A stretch of 50,878 nt of DNA from Nostoc sp. JL33 (GTDB taxonomy: Bacteria; Cyanobacteriota; Cyanobacteriia; Cyanobacteriales; Nostocaceae): assembly GCF_017114985.1 (NCBI RefSeq), contig NZ_JABXKP010000027.1, positions 1 to 50,878 of the forward strand. The letters are read 5' to 3'. The translations under genes and the position numbers were made by a program. The notes under the pieces were generated by a model. That model did no database searches and was not told where the DNA came from. It saw only the letters and a program-made list of their open reading frames with translations. Positions within the stretch are counted from its first letter, which is position 1; each line of letters begins with the position of its first letter. This document shows, in pieces, positions 35,730-46,870 of this stretch.

Positions 35730-37607
35730 ATGAGACCTGCCCAAACTAATCAGTTTGACTACGTAAAAATCGGCTTGGCTTCCCCTGAACGCATTCGACA
35801 GTGGGGCGAGAGAACATTGCCCAATGGTCAGGTAGTCGGTGAAGTTACCAAGCCAGAAACGATTAATTACCGAACTCTCAAGCCAGAGATGGATGGCTTA
35901 TTTTGTGAGCGCATCTTTGGCCCCGCGAAAGATTGGGAATGCCATTGTGGCAAGTATAAAAGAGTTCGTCACAGAGGTATTGTTTGTGAGCGCTGTGGGG
36001 TAGAAGTTACCGAGTCACGGGTGCGTCGCCACCGTATGGGGTATATTAAACTCGCCGCACCAGTAGCTCACGTCTGGTATCTCAAAGGCATTCCTAGCTA
36101 TATTTCCATCCTGTTGGATATGCCCTTGCGGGATGTCGAGCAGATTGTCTATTTCAACTCTTATGTTGTCCTAAGTGCAGGTAATGCCGAAACTTTAACT
36201 TACAAACAGCTACTGAGTGAAGACCAGTGGTTGGAAATAGAAGACCAAATTTATAGCGAAGATTCTGTGCTGCAAGGCGTAGAGGTAGGTATTGGTGCTG
36301 AAGCACTCTTGCGCTTGCTTGCCGATATTAATTTAGAACAAGAAGCCGAAAGCCTACGCGAAGAAATTGGCAACGCCAAGGGACAAAAGAGAGCCAAGCT
36401 AATTAAGCGACTGCGGGTGATTGACAACTTCATCGCCACTGGTTCCAAACCAGAGTGGATGGTAATGGCAGTTATTCCCGTGATTCCCCCCGACTTGCGC
36501 CCAATGGTGCAGCTAGATGGCGGACGGTTTGCCACCAGCGATTTAAATGATTTGTATCGGCGGGTAATTAACCGCAACAATCGTTTGGCACGCTTGCAAG
36601 AAATTTTGGCACCAGAGATTATTGTGCGGAACGAAAAGCGGATGCTGCAAGAAGCAGTAGATGCTTTGATTGACAATGGTCGTCGGGGACGGACTGTGGT
36701 AGGGGCAAATAACCGACCCCTAAAATCTTTGTCCGACATTATTGAGGGTAAGCAAGGACGTTTCCGACAAAACTTGTTAGGTAAACGGGTTGACTACTCT
36801 GGACGTTCTGTAATTGTTGTCGGGCCAAAGCTGAAAATTCACCAGTGCGGTTTGCCTAGAGAAATGGCGATTGAGCTATTTCAACCATTTGTGATTAACC
36901 GCCTGATTCGTAGCGGTATGGTGAATAACATCAAAGCTGCGAAAAAGCTGATATCGCGTAATGACCCCAGTGTATGGGATGTGCTGGAAGAGGTGATTGA
37001 AGGACACCCGGTGATGCTCAACCGAGCGCCGACACTGCACCGATTGGGTATTCAGTCTTTTGAACCGATTTTAGTAGAAGGTAGAGCGATTCAACTGCAT
37101 CCTCTAGTGTGTCCAGCGTTTAACGCCGACTTTGATGGCGACCAAATGGCGGTACACGTCCCTCTATCGTTAGAAAGTCAGGCTGAAGCGCGGTTGCTGA
37201 TGTTGGCTTCTAACAATATTTTGTCCCCAGCCACAGGGAAACCGATCATCACGCCCAGCCAAGACATGGTATTGGGGGCCTATTACTTAACAGCAGAAAA
37301 TCCCGGTGCGACAAAAGGCGCAGGAAAGTACTTTTATTCGCTGGATGACGTAATTATGGCTTTCCAGCAAGAGCAAATTGACTTGCACGCCTATATTTAC
37401 GTGCGGTTTGACGGTGAAATAGAATCAGACCAACCGGATACAGAACCCCTGGAAGTGACGGAAAACGATGATGGTAGCCGGACATTACTTTATAAGTTCC
37501 GCCGAGTCAGACAAGACGCTAAGGGCAATGTAATTTCCCAGTATATATACACAACGCCTGGTCGCGTTATTTACAATAATGCCATTCAGGAAGCACTAGC
37601 AAGTTAG
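35730..37607 (+). CDS. rpoC1: DNA-directed RNA polymerase subunit gamma (RpoC1)
   Basis: 625 aa from ATG 35730 ([20 protein letters not shown]), the conserved cyanobacterial start; the frame runs upstream only through repeat DNA. It corresponds to the N-terminal part of bacterial beta', split off in cyanobacteria and plastids. Visible are the zinc ribbon (CHCG and CERCG), [16 protein letters not shown] and the catalytic magnesium site [14 protein letters not shown]. Confidence 0.98.
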   Translation: MRPAQTNQFDYVKIGLASPERIRQWGERTLPNGQVVGEVTKPETINYRTLKPEMDGLFCERIFGPAKDWECHCGKYKRVRHRGIVCERCGVEVTESRVRRHRMGYIKLAAPVAHVWYLKGIPSYISILLDMPLRDVEQIVYFNSYVVLSAGNAETLTYKQLLSEDQWLEIEDQIYSEDSVLQGVEVGIGAEALLRLLADINLEQEAESLREEIGNAKGQKRAKLIKRLRVIDNFIATGSKPEWMVMAVIPVIPPDLRPMVQLDGGRFATSDLNDLYRRVINRNNRLARLQEILAPEIIVRNEKRMLQEAVDALIDNGRRGRTVVGANNRPLKSLSDIIEGKQGRFRQNLLGKRVDYSGRSVIVVGPKLKIHQCGLPREMAIELFQPFVINRLIRSGMVNNIKAAKKLISRNDPSVWDVLEEVIEGHPVMLNRAPTLHRLGIQSFEPILVEGRAIQLHPLVCPAFNADFDGDQMAVHVPLSLESQAEARLLMLASNNILSPATGKPIITPSQDMVLGAYYLTAENPGATKGAGKYFYSLDDVIMAFQQEQIDLHAYIYVRFDGEIESDQPDTEPLEVTENDDGSRTLLYKFRRVRQDAKGNVISQYIYTTPGRVIYNNAIQEALAS

Positions 37608-37680
37608 TGATGAGTGCTGAGTAGGAAAACCACTCAGCACTCAGCACTCAGCACTCCCAATGACTCAGGACTCATGACTA
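37608..37680. repeat. hairpin repeat between rpoC1 and rpoC2
   Basis: agtgctgagt and actcagcact form inverted arms, with three further cagcact heptamers. Same family as the insertion before rpoC1. Confidence 0.75.
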
Positions 37681-40600
37681 ATGACTAACGAAAAAATGAT
37701 TTTTCGCAATCGTGTGGTTGACAAAGGTCAACTGAGAAATTTAATTTCTTGGGCTTTTACGAATTTTGGTACGGCGCGAACCGCAGTGATGGCGGACAAA
37801 CTCAAAGATTTGGGATTTCGCTACGCTACCAAAGCAGGGGTTTCCATCAGTGTAGATGACTTGATGGTGCCACCAACTAAGCGATTGCTATTAGAAGCAG
37901 CCGAAGAAGAAATTCGCGCCACTGAAACCCGTTACCAACGGGGAGAAATTACGGAAGTAGAACGCTTCCAAAAGGTAATCGATACCTGGAATGGTACCAG
38001 TGAAGCCTTGAAAGATGAAGTAGTCGTCCACTTCAAGAAGACTAATCCTCTGAACTCCGTATACATGATGGCATTCTCCGGCGCGCGGGGTAACATCTCC
38101 CAAGTGCGGCAATTGGTGGGGATGCGGGGACTGATGGCAGATCCTCAAGGGGAAATTATCGATTTGCCCATCAAAACCAACTTCCGCGAAGGACTAACTG
38201 TGACGGAATACATTATTTCGTCTTACGGTGCCAGAAAAGGATTGGTAGATACTGCCTTGCGGACGGCTGACTCTGGTTATCTCACCCGCCGTTTGGTGGA
38301 TGTATCCCAGGATGTGATTATTCGGGAATTTGACTGCGGCACCACCAGAGGAATTCCGATTCGACCAATGACAGAAGGTGCTAAAACCTTGATCCCTCTA
38401 GCAACCCGCTTGATGGGACGAGTAATTGGCGAAGATGTGGTGCATCCGGTGACAAAAGAAGTGATTGCACCACGCAATTCCCCAATTTCTGAGGACTTGG
38501 CGAAGAAAATTGAAAAATCTGGGGTGGCAGAAGTTATGCTGCGATCGCCCCTAACTTGTGAAGCTGCACGTTCCGTCTGTCAACACTGCTACGGCTGGAG
38601 TTTAGCCCACGCCAAAATGGTGGACTTGGGCGAAGCTGTGGGGATTATTGCCGCCCAAAGTATCGGTGAACCTGGTACCCAGTTAACCATGCGGACATTC
38701 CACACGGGTGGTGTGTTTACTGGAGAAGTGGCGCAACAAGTTCGTTCTAAAATCGATGGAACTGTTAAGCTTCCCCGCAAACTGAAGACCAGAACATATC
38801 GTACCCGCCACGGTGAAGATGCCCTCTATGTTGAGGCTAATGGCATCCTGCTTTTGGAACCAACAAAAGTAGGTGATGTTACCCCAGACAACCAAGAAGT
38901 TCATCTGACTCAAGGTTCAACACTATATGTATTTGATGGAAATAAGGTAAAACAAGGTCAGTTGTTGGCAGAGGTTGCCCTTGGTGGACGTACAACTCGG
39001 ACTAATACAGAAAAAGCAGTTAAAGATGTCGCCTCTGACTTGGCAGGGGAAGTGCAATTTGCCGAAGTAGTTCCAGAACAAAAAACCGACCGTCAGGGTA
39101 ATACCACAACTACAGCCGCACGCGGTGGCTTGATTTGGATTTTGTCTGGGGAAGTTTACAACTTGCCGCCCGGTGCAGAATTGGTGGTGAAAAATGGTGA
39201 TGCGATCGCCTCCAATGGAGTTTTAGCAGAAACCAAGTTAACCACTTTGCACGGCGGTGTAGTGCGCTTGCCCGAAGCTACCCCTGGTAAGAGTACCAGG
39301 GAAATTGAGATTATCACCGCTTCTGTAGTCTTAGACCAGGCAACAGTAACAGTCCAAAGTTCCCAAGGTCGCAATAATTACTTAGTCTCCACTGGCAATA
39401 ACCAGGAATTTAACCTCCGGGCTACACCAGGCACAAAAGTGCAAAATGGTCAAGTAGTAGCTGAGTTGATTGATGACCGCTATCGTACAACCACTGGTGG
39501 ATTTTTGAAATTCGCGGGTGTAGAAGTCCAGAAAAAAGGCAAAGCCAAGCTGGGTTATGAAGTCGTGCAAGGCGGTACTCTTTTGTGGATTCCCGAAGAA
39601 AGTCACGAAGTCAATAAAGATATCTCCTTGCTGTTGGTAGAAGACGGTCAGTTTGTGGAAGCTGGCACCGAGGTCGTGAAGGATATCTTCTGCCAAAACA
39701 GTGGTGTCGTAGAAGTGACCCAGAAAAACGACATCCTGCGGGAAGTCGTGGTCAAGCCAGGGGAACTGCTGATGGTGGACGATCCAGAAGCAGTTATCGG
39801 GCGAGATAACACCTTCATCCAACCAGGTGAGGAATTCCAAGGCAGCGTCGCCACGGAATTGCGCTATATCCAGTATGTGGAGACACCAGAAGGTCCCGCC
39901 CTGTTGAGTCGTCCAGTAGTTGAGTTTGCCGTACCGGATAATCCAGATGTGCCATCAACTACATCGATAAGTCAACAAACCGGGCGATCGATTCAGTTGC
40001 GGGCTGTGCAGCGACTACCTTACAAAGATTCGGAACGCGTCAAGTCCGTTGAAGGTGTGGAACTGCTGCGAACCCAGCTAGTGCTGGAAATTGAGCAAGA
40101 AGGGGAACAAGACCACAATGCTTCGCCTCTAGCAGCAGATATTGAATTAGTTGAGGATACTGAAAACCCAGAAGTTCAACGCTTGCAACTGGTAATTTTG
40201 GAGTCCTTAGTAATTCGTCGAGACATTACCGCCGATGCCACCCAAGGTAGCACCCAGACCACACTTGAGGTACAAGATGGGTTAACCATCTCCCCTGGTT
40301 CTGTGGTCGCACGTACCCAAATCTTGTGTAAAGAAGGCGGGGAAGTGCGGGGCGTCCAAAAAGGAACCGAAAACGTGCGTCGCTGCTTGGTGTTACGCGA
40401 CATTGACAGGCTGATCACCAATACTACTACTCAGCCTAAGGTGAAAGTGGGTGACTTGCTAGTAGAAGGTACAGAAGTTGCTCCGGGAATTTTTGCCCAA
40501 GAATCAGGGAAAGTAGTGGACGTTAAAAAGTTAGGAGTTAAGAGTGAAGAGTTAGGAGTTAATTCCGAAACTCCTAACTCTTCACTCCAAACTCAAAACT

Positions 40601-41754
40601 ATGCTATTACTACCCGCATCGGTCGCCCTTATCGAGTCAGCCCTGGTGCTGTGTTGCAGATAGAAGACAGCGATTTGGTACAACGGGGTGATAACTTGGT
40701 GTTGTTGGTGTTTGAACGCGCCAAAACCGGAGATATTATTCAAGGTTTGCCCCGGATTGAGGAACTGCTTGAAGCTCGTAAACCGAAAGAAGCGTGTATT
40801 TTATGTCGGCGGGCGGGTGAAGTTAAGGTAGTTTACGCTGAAAGTGGTGATGAAGCGATCGCCATCAAGGTCGTAGAATCAAATGGCGTGGTAACAGATT
40901 ATCCTCTAGGCCCAGGACAAAATTTGATTGTGCCAGATGGAGCGACTGTGTTAGCTGGACAACCGTTGACCGATGGCCCATCCAACCCCCACGAAATTTT
41001 GGAAATCTTCTTTAGCCTGGGTTCCGAAGACGGAGTTTATGCTTGTGCTAGCCATGCTTTGCAGAAGGTACAGAGTTTCTTGGTGAATGAAGTGCAAATG
41101 GTGTATCAATCTCAGGGGATTGATATTTCTGATAAGCACATTGAAGTAATTGTTCGCCAGATGACCAACAAAGTCAGGATTGATGATGGTGGTGACACCA
41201 CAATGCTTCCCGGCGAATTGGTAGAACTGCGCCAAGTTGAGCAGGTGAACGAAGCTATGGCAATTACAGGCGGTGCTAGGGCACAGTATACCCCAGTATT
41301 ATTGGGTATCACCAAAGCATCGTTGAACACCGACAGCTTTATTTCCGCCGCATCCTTCCAAGAGACGACACGCGTACTAACCGAAGCAGCTATCGAAGGC
41401 AAATCCGACTGGCTGCGCGGATTAAAGGAAAACGTGATTATCGGGCGATTGATTCCGGCTGGTACTGGGTACAATACCTATGATGAACCCGGTGCGATCG
41501 ATGATTATGCTGCTGAGATTAGCAGTAGTGTCTTGGATGAAGTTGATGATCCCCTAGATATGGTCTTAGATGACCGCACAGCTCGCACCTATAATTTAGA
41601 TTCTCCTACTCTTGGGGAATCTGGTTTTGGTAGCAGACGTGCAGAAAGGTCAATTCTAGAGGACGAAGATGAATTAATCGCCGATGAAGTACCAGACGAC
41701 GACGATTTTGAGGAAGAAGAGGAAGACGAGGAAGATGATTTCGACGAAGAGTAG
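37681..41754 (+). CDS. rpoC2: DNA-directed RNA polymerase subunit beta' (RpoC2)
   Basis: 1357 aa, the C-terminal part of beta'. It contains [19 protein letters not shown] (bridge/trigger region), a zinc cluster ([13 protein letters not shown] [13 protein letters not shown]), [18 protein letters not shown], and the long cyanobacterial SI3 insertion made of repeated barrel-sandwich hybrid motifs (about residues 340-1000). The tail is extremely acidic ([14 protein letters not shown]). At about residues 949-974 an STRR-type hairpin repeat has entered the reading frame, coding [18 protein letters not shown]. The operon ends with a strong terminator 120 bp downstream. Confidence 0.97.
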   Translation: MTNEKMIFRNRVVDKGQLRNLISWAFTNFGTARTAVMADKLKDLGFRYATKAGVSISVDDLMVPPTKRLLLEAAEEEIRATETRYQRGEITEVERFQKVIDTWNGTSEALKDEVVVHFKKTNPLNSVYMMAFSGARGNISQVRQLVGMRGLMADPQGEIIDLPIKTNFREGLTVTEYIISSYGARKGLVDTALRTADSGYLTRRLVDVSQDVIIREFDCGTTRGIPIRPMTEGAKTLIPLATRLMGRVIGEDVVHPVTKEVIAPRNSPISEDLAKKIEKSGVAEVMLRSPLTCEAARSVCQHCYGWSLAHAKMVDLGEAVGIIAAQSIGEPGTQLTMRTFHTGGVFTGEVAQQVRSKIDGTVKLPRKLKTRTYRTRHGEDALYVEANGILLLEPTKVGDVTPDNQEVHLTQGSTLYVFDGNKVKQGQLLAEVALGGRTTRTNTEKAVKDVASDLAGEVQFAEVVPEQKTDRQGNTTTTAARGGLIWILSGEVYNLPPGAELVVKNGDAIASNGVLAETKLTTLHGGVVRLPEATPGKSTREIEIITASVVLDQATVTVQSSQGRNNYLVSTGNNQEFNLRATPGTKVQNGQVVAELIDDRYRTTTGGFLKFAGVEVQKKGKAKLGYEVVQGGTLLWIPEESHEVNKDISLLLVEDGQFVEAGTEVVKDIFCQNSGVVEVTQKNDILREVVVKPGELLMVDDPEAVIGRDNTFIQPGEEFQGSVATELRYIQYVETPEGPALLSRPVVEFAVPDNPDVPSTTSISQQTGRSIQLRAVQRLPYKDSERVKSVEGVELLRTQLVLEIEQEGEQDHNASPLAADIELVEDTENPEVQRLQLVILESLVIRRDITADATQGSTQTTLEVQDGLTISPGSVVARTQILCKEGGEVRGVQKGTENVRRCLVLRDIDRLITNTTTQPKVKVGDLLVEGTEVAPGIFAQESGKVVDVKKLGVKSEELGVNSETPNSSLQTQNYAITTRIGRPYRVSPGAVLQIEDSDLVQRGDNLVLLVFERAKTGDIIQGLPRIEELLEARKPKEACILCRRAGEVKVVYAESGDEAIAIKVVESNGVVTDYPLGPGQNLIVPDGATVLAGQPLTDGPSNPHEILEIFFSLGSEDGVYACASHALQKVQSFLVNEVQMVYQSQGIDISDKHIEVIVRQMTNKVRIDDGGDTTMLPGELVELRQVEQVNEAMAITGGARAQYTPVLLGITKASLNTDSFISAASFQETTRVLTEAAIEGKSDWLRGLKENVIIGRLIPAGTGYNTYDEPGAIDDYAAEISSSVLDEVDDPLDMVLDDRTARTYNLDSPTLGESGFGSRRAERSILEDEDELIADEVPDDDDFEEEEEDEEDDFDEE
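40528..40600. repeat. in-frame hairpin repeat inside rpoC2
   Basis: An 18-bp perfect stem (40543-40560 and 40569-40586) with an 8-nt loop, flanked by more gttaggagtt and ctcaaaact units. It encodes about 24 residues in frame. Intergenic relatives flank rpoC1. Confidence 0.88.
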
Positions 41755-41873
41755 AGACTTGAAATTTCGCGTCTCTATTAAAAGGTAAAAGGTAATATTA
41801 AGTCTGCTGAATTACCCATAGGAAAACTATCCCACCTTGCCAAGGGGAGGGATAAACCACCTGGACATTATAT

Positions 41874-41906
41874 AAAAAGGCAAAAGAAATCTTCTTTTGC
41901 CTTTTT
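41874..41906 (+). terminator. terminator of the rpoB-rpoC1-rpoC2 operon
   Basis: Perfect 15-bp arms (41874-41888 and 41892-41906) with a 3-nt loop; the right arm ends in five T. It is bidirectional by sequence. The rest of 41755-42058 shows no gene. Confidence 0.92.
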
Positions 41907-42058
41907 ATTTTGCTTTCCAGAAACACATGACCTACACTAGTACAGCAAGCTGACGCCTAAATCCGCTAAGTGTGCATCTCTATAAATCTAGCAATAGCTA
42001 GATGCTGTAATTCTTTCAAAAGCTATAATTTACATCTGTTGCACCGAGAGATTAACTT

Positions 42059-43387
42059 GTGGATGTCATATTAGAACGATCGCAGGAATTAAAACAAGCT
42101 TTAGTTGATTTTGTCCTTGATGCTGAAGGCGAACTGGCACAAGCACTGGAAACTTATGCAGCAGCACAGTTGCGCCGTGGAAGTGGCGATAGTACACAGC
42201 AGGACTTAATCATCGATAGCTTTCTGACAGCAGGGAAAGTCGGTGAAAAGTCACCATTAGAGTTGTTTATCGCCAGCCATCCAGATTTGGAGCAGAGCGA
42301 TCGCAGCCTGATCAACAGTTGGCATCATAGTTTTATTGGCTTATTTGCCATAACTAATATTCTACCTGATGGCTTTGAATTGACGAACTGGTTGACAGAT
42401 AAACCCTACATCGTCAAGCCAAACAATACTCAAACATTACAGGCAATATCTCGGTTGAAAGTAGGAGAAATCTTGCTAACTCGCATTTCTCCTGTTACCG
42501 ATAGCTACTGGATGTTTTCTGGCCCTTACACAGTGATGGGTAAATTGGGTAAGCCAAAACTTGCTGTAGCAATTGGTAATTTTAAAGAAAACTATAAAAG
42601 TAATCTTTACAGCGATGCTCCAGACTTGCTAGAAGAAGCTTGGCAGTCAGTAGGAGAATATCATCAGCAGTTTGTGGACTTTTTTGGCACTGATGAAATC
42701 ACACTACCTGGATACCAGCTTAATAAAAAAATAGCGGAATTTCAAGAAGTAATTACTGAAAAAACCTTTGCAGCAGCAGGGATTGATACTTCTAAATCCT
42801 TGGCAGAAGTGGCAGAAGCGGCTGGTATTGGAGACGAAGAAATCAAAGCAGCAGCACAAGAATTTGGTGCTGACTCAAATGCAGTTTCTCAGATGTTTAA
42901 CAGCAAAAGTGGCAATAGCAAAATGGTTATGCCAAAAGTTGATTTACCTGCTGAACTAAAGAAAGCTGAACAGGTAACGGCTCTTTCTCATCCCCGTTGG
43001 GGACAAATGTTTTTACCAACATATAGTAAGGTACAAGCAATTTTATCGGCAGAGGATTGGCAAAGTGTTCAAGGCGCTGAAAAACTAGTTCGCTACTACT
43101 TGGAAGATAAAAGTATTAATGCCTTTATTTGGCATCGATTAGCGCAACAGTATCCAACTAAATTAGAAAATGTCTTGCAAACACTTTTGCAACGTCCAGA
43201 GTTTCACCTTGAAAGTGACTTGAATGCACTTTTGCAAGAATTCCACAAACCGATTGAGCCAGAATTACCAGACATTGCCAGTGTACCCATACATTTGCAT
43301 AACTTATTTCAAGAAGCTTTAGGAGAAGTTAACAAATCTAAGCCCAAGGGTAAGGGGCAACAAAAGCCAGGAAAAGGTTTTCAATAA
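42059..43387 (+). CDS. conserved hypothetical protein
   Basis: A 442-aa soluble protein with GTG start 42059. No catalytic motif or named domain is recognisable. Visible features: an acidic N-terminal helix region, a central part with SYWMFSGPYTVMGKLGK, a predicted helical segment rich in Ala/Glu (FAAAGIDTSKSLAEVAEAAG), a block beginning HPRWGQMFLPTY and a basic, Lys/Gly/Gln-rich tail (KPKGKGQQKPGKG) that might bind nucleic acid. Monocistronic: operon terminator before it, convergent hairpin after it. Confidence 0.8.
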   Translation: MDVILERSQELKQALVDFVLDAEGELAQALETYAAAQLRRGSGDSTQQDLIIDSFLTAGKVGEKSPLELFIASHPDLEQSDRSLINSWHHSFIGLFAITNILPDGFELTNWLTDKPYIVKPNNTQTLQAISRLKVGEILLTRISPVTDSYWMFSGPYTVMGKLGKPKLAVAIGNFKENYKSNLYSDAPDLLEEAWQSVGEYHQQFVDFFGTDEITLPGYQLNKKIAEFQEVITEKTFAAAGIDTSKSLAEVAEAAGIGDEEIKAAAQEFGADSNAVSQMFNSKSGNSKMVMPKVDLPAELKKAEQVTALSHPRWGQMFLPTYSKVQAILSAEDWQSVQGAEKLVRYYLEDKSINAFIWHRLAQQYPTKLENVLQTLLQRPEFHLESDLNALLQEFHKPIEPELPDIASVPIHLHNLFQEALGEVNKSKPKGKGQQKPGKGFQ

Positions 43388-43452
43388 AATTAACAAATAT
43401 ATCCAACATCTCACCCTACCCACTTAGGGTTATATGGTTTCGCAGGTAGAGT

Positions 43453-43494
43453 CGTTTGTAGGAGTACACACCAAGGTATGTACTCCTACAAACG
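43453..43494. terminator. bidirectional hairpin between convergent genes
   Basis: 16-bp perfect arms (43453-43468 and 43479-43494) with a 10-nt loop lie between the hypothetical gene and the convergent response regulator. There is no strong T-run, so it may be a repeat. Confidence 0.7.
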
Positions 43495-43544
43495 CATGGG
43501 GTGAAATCAACGTTAAAAACCAGATGAAGACCGGGTATTTATAT

Positions 43545-43982
43545 CTAAAGATCGGTAGATAGCAGGTGAACAATCTCATCTACGATTTCCTCTGGACTCT
43601 CAAGCTTGACTAGAAATCGATTAAAGCCAGCATTCAAAGCCTTATGAATTGATACCTCCCGTGTATAAGAAGTGATAGCGATCGCGGGTAACTCTCTTAT
43701 AGATGGGCAAGAATGCAATCGAATTTGCTGAATTAACCAGTTTCCATCATGATGAGGCAACTTCATATTGCACAGCAGAATATCGGGATGAAGCGATTCT
43801 ACCAAAGCAAGGGCTGCTTCTGCATCGGTTAAAGCCATCACCTCTGCACCTGCTGCTGACAAAATGAAGATGAGCAAATCTGCTATATCTGGCTCATCCT
43901 CTACCAGTAAGATCAGGGTTCCAATAAGTTGCTGGAGCGAATTTAACTCAGTTTCTTGATTGATTTTTTGATCGGTTGCCAT
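43545..43982 (-). CDS. receiver-domain protein lacking the phospho-acceptor Asp
   Basis: A 145-aa single-domain CheY-like protein. The acidic pocket is present (VEDE, residues 27-30), as are a Thr/Ser switch (ITSYT, 103-107) and the conserved Lys (FLVKLES, K126; the usual following Pro is Leu). The phospho-acceptor site, normally Asp in the pattern LLxD, reads LLCNMKLPHHDG, so residue 72 is Asn. It therefore cannot be phosphorylated in the normal way and is probably an atypical or constitutive receiver. No output domain and no adjacent kinase. Confidence 0.85.
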   Translation of the reverse strand: MATDQKINQETELNSLQQLIGTLILLVEDEPDIADLLIFILSAAGAEVMALTDAEAALALVESLHPDILLCNMKLPHHDGNWLIQQIRLHSCPSIRELPAIAITSYTREVSIHKALNAGFNRFLVKLESPEEIVDEIVHLLSTDL

Positions 43983-44153
43983 GCCGTCCTTTTATTGTCT
44001 GCTAAAATCTGCTATTTTTATTGCAACGCATGGAGCGGAATAAGTATTCACCCTAAATACACAAACTTGGGGTGAAAATCTTTAGAACAGGCTTTAATTA
44101 TTTTTTGCTAACAGGTAATTGGAGAAAAGCTATTACCCATTACCCATGACTCA

Positions 44154-45566
44154 TTACCGACTTTCCGCCTGAGTTGACACTGTTAATACTTGCGGTGGTG
44201 TGGCATCCGGTGGATAGAGAAAGTCTACTTCTACTAAGGAGCGATCGCCTGCTTTCATATTTAATAAAACTAACGGTTCCCCTGGTTGACCTCTCTTTTG
44301 CACTAAATGCACAAACTCTGTTTTTGGCTGACCTTGGTCATCTTTGTAACGTACCCGCACCGTTCCTCGGAAAAATACTTGAGGGGCTGGTGTACTCAAA
44401 AAGCGTAACCCCGGTTTTCCCAACTGATCCTCTTTGAGTGGCGTTTGTATGGACACACTAACAGTTTGAGGACTTTGAGTATTGTTGTATAGCGGCAACT
44501 TGAGACTATATTGAACTCCGTAGTTCCCATGAGCGCGATATGCGGTGTCAGGATAGCGCACCAGCATGGTAGCACTTTGAATTTGACCAGTTCCTAACGT
44601 ACCACCATGCAGGGTGCTCAGAGCGTAGGAAAACACTTGACCAGGCTGGGGAATAGTTAGATACCTTTTTTTGGGATTATCTACTAATAAGGCTCTCCAT
44701 TGGGAACCACCAGCTACTCCGGCTACACGCCCATAAACTCTAGGCTTACCAGTTTCCTCAAGGGGAGTAGGAGTTTTATCTCGTGGGCCAGCTAAATCTC
44801 CATTATCTAGTAAATTTTGCCATTCTTCTAAAGTAGGCGATCGCTCACTACCATCGGGATTTACACGCGCAAACATCGCTAGGCTAGCTGCATAGACAGT
44901 GCCATTAGTCCACAGTCGCATCAAGGTAGACCGACCATTCAGAGGTGGTGTCAGTCCCTGCACAGGAATTGGCAGATTGAGTAACATCCGACTTTGCCCT
45001 GGTGGAATCTCAATTTGGGCAGGAAAAATCTCTTGTCGCACTCCCCTAAGCACATCAGACATGACGCGATCGCCTGGCCCAGCAAAAACTGTACCTAAAA
45101 GATTTTGACTAAAAGATGGTAACTGAATAAATGGTGCATCCGGTTGACTCAAATAACTCGCCGCCTGCCAAATATTTACCTTCACTGCTTCAGAACCAGG
45201 GTTATGCAAAATTATCCCCAGATAGAGCGATGTCTCCGACGGGCTACGCCGAAGCAAATTTTCTGGTGGTTCCGCCTTAGTAATGTGGTGGGCAAAAATA
45301 TCAAATCGCCCCCGAAAGGGAAAATTCAAATGCGCCGTTGGCACTTTTTTACCATCTGGTGGAAAAGTCGAAAGTAAAATCCCTTCTTTCAATACCAACT
45401 CTGGACTATTACTGTTAAACGTTGGCACTGTATCCAGTTGGCCTGGTAAAGGACGCACTTGTTGTGGTTGCACCACTTCTTCAGGTGGTGGTGTGGCAGG
45501 AGTTGTTTGGCCAAGCAGAAAATTTAGTAACAATGGCAACATAAATTTAAATATTTTCTCCACCAT
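44154..45566 (-). CDS. DUF3370 domain-containing exported protein
   Basis: 470 aa from ATG 45566 (MVEKIFKFMLPLLLNFLLG). A hydrophobic N-terminal stretch looks like a signal peptide, followed by a Pro-rich linker (TTPATPPPEEVVQPQQ) and a beta-rich domain that I recognise as DUF3370, a cyanobacterial family of unknown function. An in-frame repeat at 45227-45256 encodes RRSPSETS after NLL, an apparent small insertion. Probably periplasmic or outer-membrane associated. Confidence 0.82.
   Translation of the reverse strand: MVEKIFKFMLPLLLNFLLGQTTPATPPPEEVVQPQQVRPLPGQLDTVPTFNSNSPELVLKEGILLSTFPPDGKKVPTAHLNFPFRGRFDIFAHHITKAEPPENLLRRSPSETSLYLGIILHNPGSEAVKVNIWQAASYLSQPDAPFIQLPSFSQNLLGTVFAGPGDRVMSDVLRGVRQEIFPAQIEIPPGQSRMLLNLPIPVQGLTPPLNGRSTLMRLWTNGTVYAASLAMFARVNPDGSERSPTLEEWQNLLDNGDLAGPRDKTPTPLEETGKPRVYGRVAGVAGGSQWRALLVDNPKKRYLTIPQPGQVFSYALSTLHGGTLGTGQIQSATMLVRYPDTAYRAHGNYGVQYSLKLPLYNNTQSPQTVSVSIQTPLKEDQLGKPGLRFLSTPAPQVFFRGTVRVRYKDDQGQPKTEFVHLVQKRGQPGEPLVLLNMKAGDRSLVEVDFLYPPDATPPQVLTVSTQAESR
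45227..45256. repeat. short dispersed repeat within the DUF3370 gene
   Basis: The sequence gcgatgtctccgacgggct continues with acgccgaagc and matches the common Nostoc intergenic unit of the form gatgtctacgacgggctacgcc (split: gatgtctacgacgg, gctacgcc). It stays in frame and has no stop. Confidence 0.5.
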
Positions 45567-45582
45567 ATAGACACCGAAAAAT

Positions 45583-46109
45583 TTATGAAAGTGCCAGGTT
45601 GTTAATAATTGATACGAAATCTGCAAGTATCTCGCTTAAATTTTCTTGATTGAAACCGGAACGTGGACAAAAATACAACAAGCCCTGAGTTGTTTTTGGC
45701 TTAACTAGTCCAACGGTCAATAGTAAAGACACTCTGGTGCGTCCGCTACGCAAACACAGACAAATTTCCCCCAGTCGTGGCTAATCTGAATTGCCGCTAC
45801 TTCTACCACAAATTTCTCTAAATCAACCTTTGTGTGCAAAATACTTTCTCCACATCTAGCTTCCACACTTAATTTTGTGCGACTTGCAGCCATGCCACAA
45901 CAGATGATGTAATCAGGTTGGATTGCATTGATTTTTTCAATTACCCGATCACTGGCAAGTTGGACATCTACGGGTAACTGGTGCAAAAAAGTGAAGTCAT
46001 GGGGTATCAACTCAAGTTTGGTAACTTCAACTAATAAATCATCATCAGAATTTGACTGTTGATCCTTTAGCCAAATATCAAAAGAAGTTAATAGAATTCT
46101 TTTCTTCAT
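45583..46109 (-). pseudogene. pyrrolidone-carboxylate peptidase (peptidase C15) pseudogene
   Basis: The first 130 codons encode a C15 peptidase N-terminal part: LLTSFDIWL, PVDVQLASDRV, YIICCGMAASRTKLSVEA, and the catalytic-cysteine region ISHDWGKFVC. After that Cys about 24 bp of a dispersed repeat insert (VCVADAPEC), LYY follows, then a stop at 45717-45719. Further on, in the same frame after two stops, IFVHVPV carries the expected catalytic His, and one more frame change gives QENLSEILADFVSI, the usual tail. Several lesions make it non-functional. Confidence 0.85.
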
Positions 46110-46167
46110 AACAAATATTATTTAGAATAGAAAAACCCTCCATAATAAATTTACAAGGAGCAGGTAA

Positions 46168-46803
46168 ATGCCAGTTATTGCGGTCGTAGACTACGAGATG
46201 GGAAATTTGCACTCAGTCTGCAAAGGCTTGGAAAAAGCTGGGGCAACTCCTAATGTTACTTATTCTCCAAAAGAATTAGAGCAGGCAGATGCAATAGTCC
46301 TGCCGGGAGTTGGAGCATTTGATCCAGCAGTGCAACACCTGCGATCGCGTGGTTTGGAACAACCGATTAAAGAAGCGATCGCATCTGGTAAACCTTTTTT
46401 GGGAATTTGTTTAGGATTGCAAATTCTCTTTGAATCAAGTGCAGAAGGTATCCAACCAGGACTGGGAATTATCAAAGGAAAAGTGCGGCGGTTTCGTCCA
46501 GAACCTGACATCACTATTCCTCACATGGGTTGGAATCAACTGGAAGTGACTCAGCCAAAAAGTATTTTATGGGATCATTTACCGTCCGATCCTTGGGTGT
46601 ATTTTGTCCATTCCTACTATGTTGACCCAATAGACCCGCTAATACTTGCAGCAACCGTCACCCACGGTACTCAAACCGTAACAGCTGCGATCGCCTACGA
46701 AAACCTGATGGCAGTCCAATTTCACCCCGAAAAATCTTCTAATATCGGATTGCAAATCCTGTCTAATTTCGTTGCTCAAGTCCGCGAAAAAATTCCTGCC
46801 TAA
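46168..46803 (+). CDS. hisH: imidazole glycerol phosphate synthase subunit HisH
   Basis: 211 aa, the glutaminase subunit that supplies ammonia to HisF in histidine biosynthesis. The class-I glutamine amidotransferase triad is visible: Cys in FLGICLGLQILFE, His and Glu in AVQFHPEKSS. N-terminal VVDYEMGNLHSV is typical. AAGGAGCAGG lies 5-14 nt before the ATG. hisF is not in the window. Confidence 0.96.
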   Translation: MPVIAVVDYEMGNLHSVCKGLEKAGATPNVTYSPKELEQADAIVLPGVGAFDPAVQHLRSRGLEQPIKEAIASGKPFLGICLGLQILFESSAEGIQPGLGIIKGKVRRFRPEPDITIPHMGWNQLEVTQPKSILWDHLPSDPWVYFVHSYYVDPIDPLILAATVTHGTQTVTAAIAYENLMAVQFHPEKSSNIGLQILSNFVAQVREKIPA

Positions 46804-46870
46804 TATTCTTTTTGTCATTTGTCATTTGTTTTTTTGTTAATACCTGAAAATGCCCATTCACCAATGACCA

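Noticed and set aside
36251..36739. 162-codon frame antisense to rpoC1
   Set aside because: A shadow ORF; composition reflects reverse-complemented RpoC1 codons.
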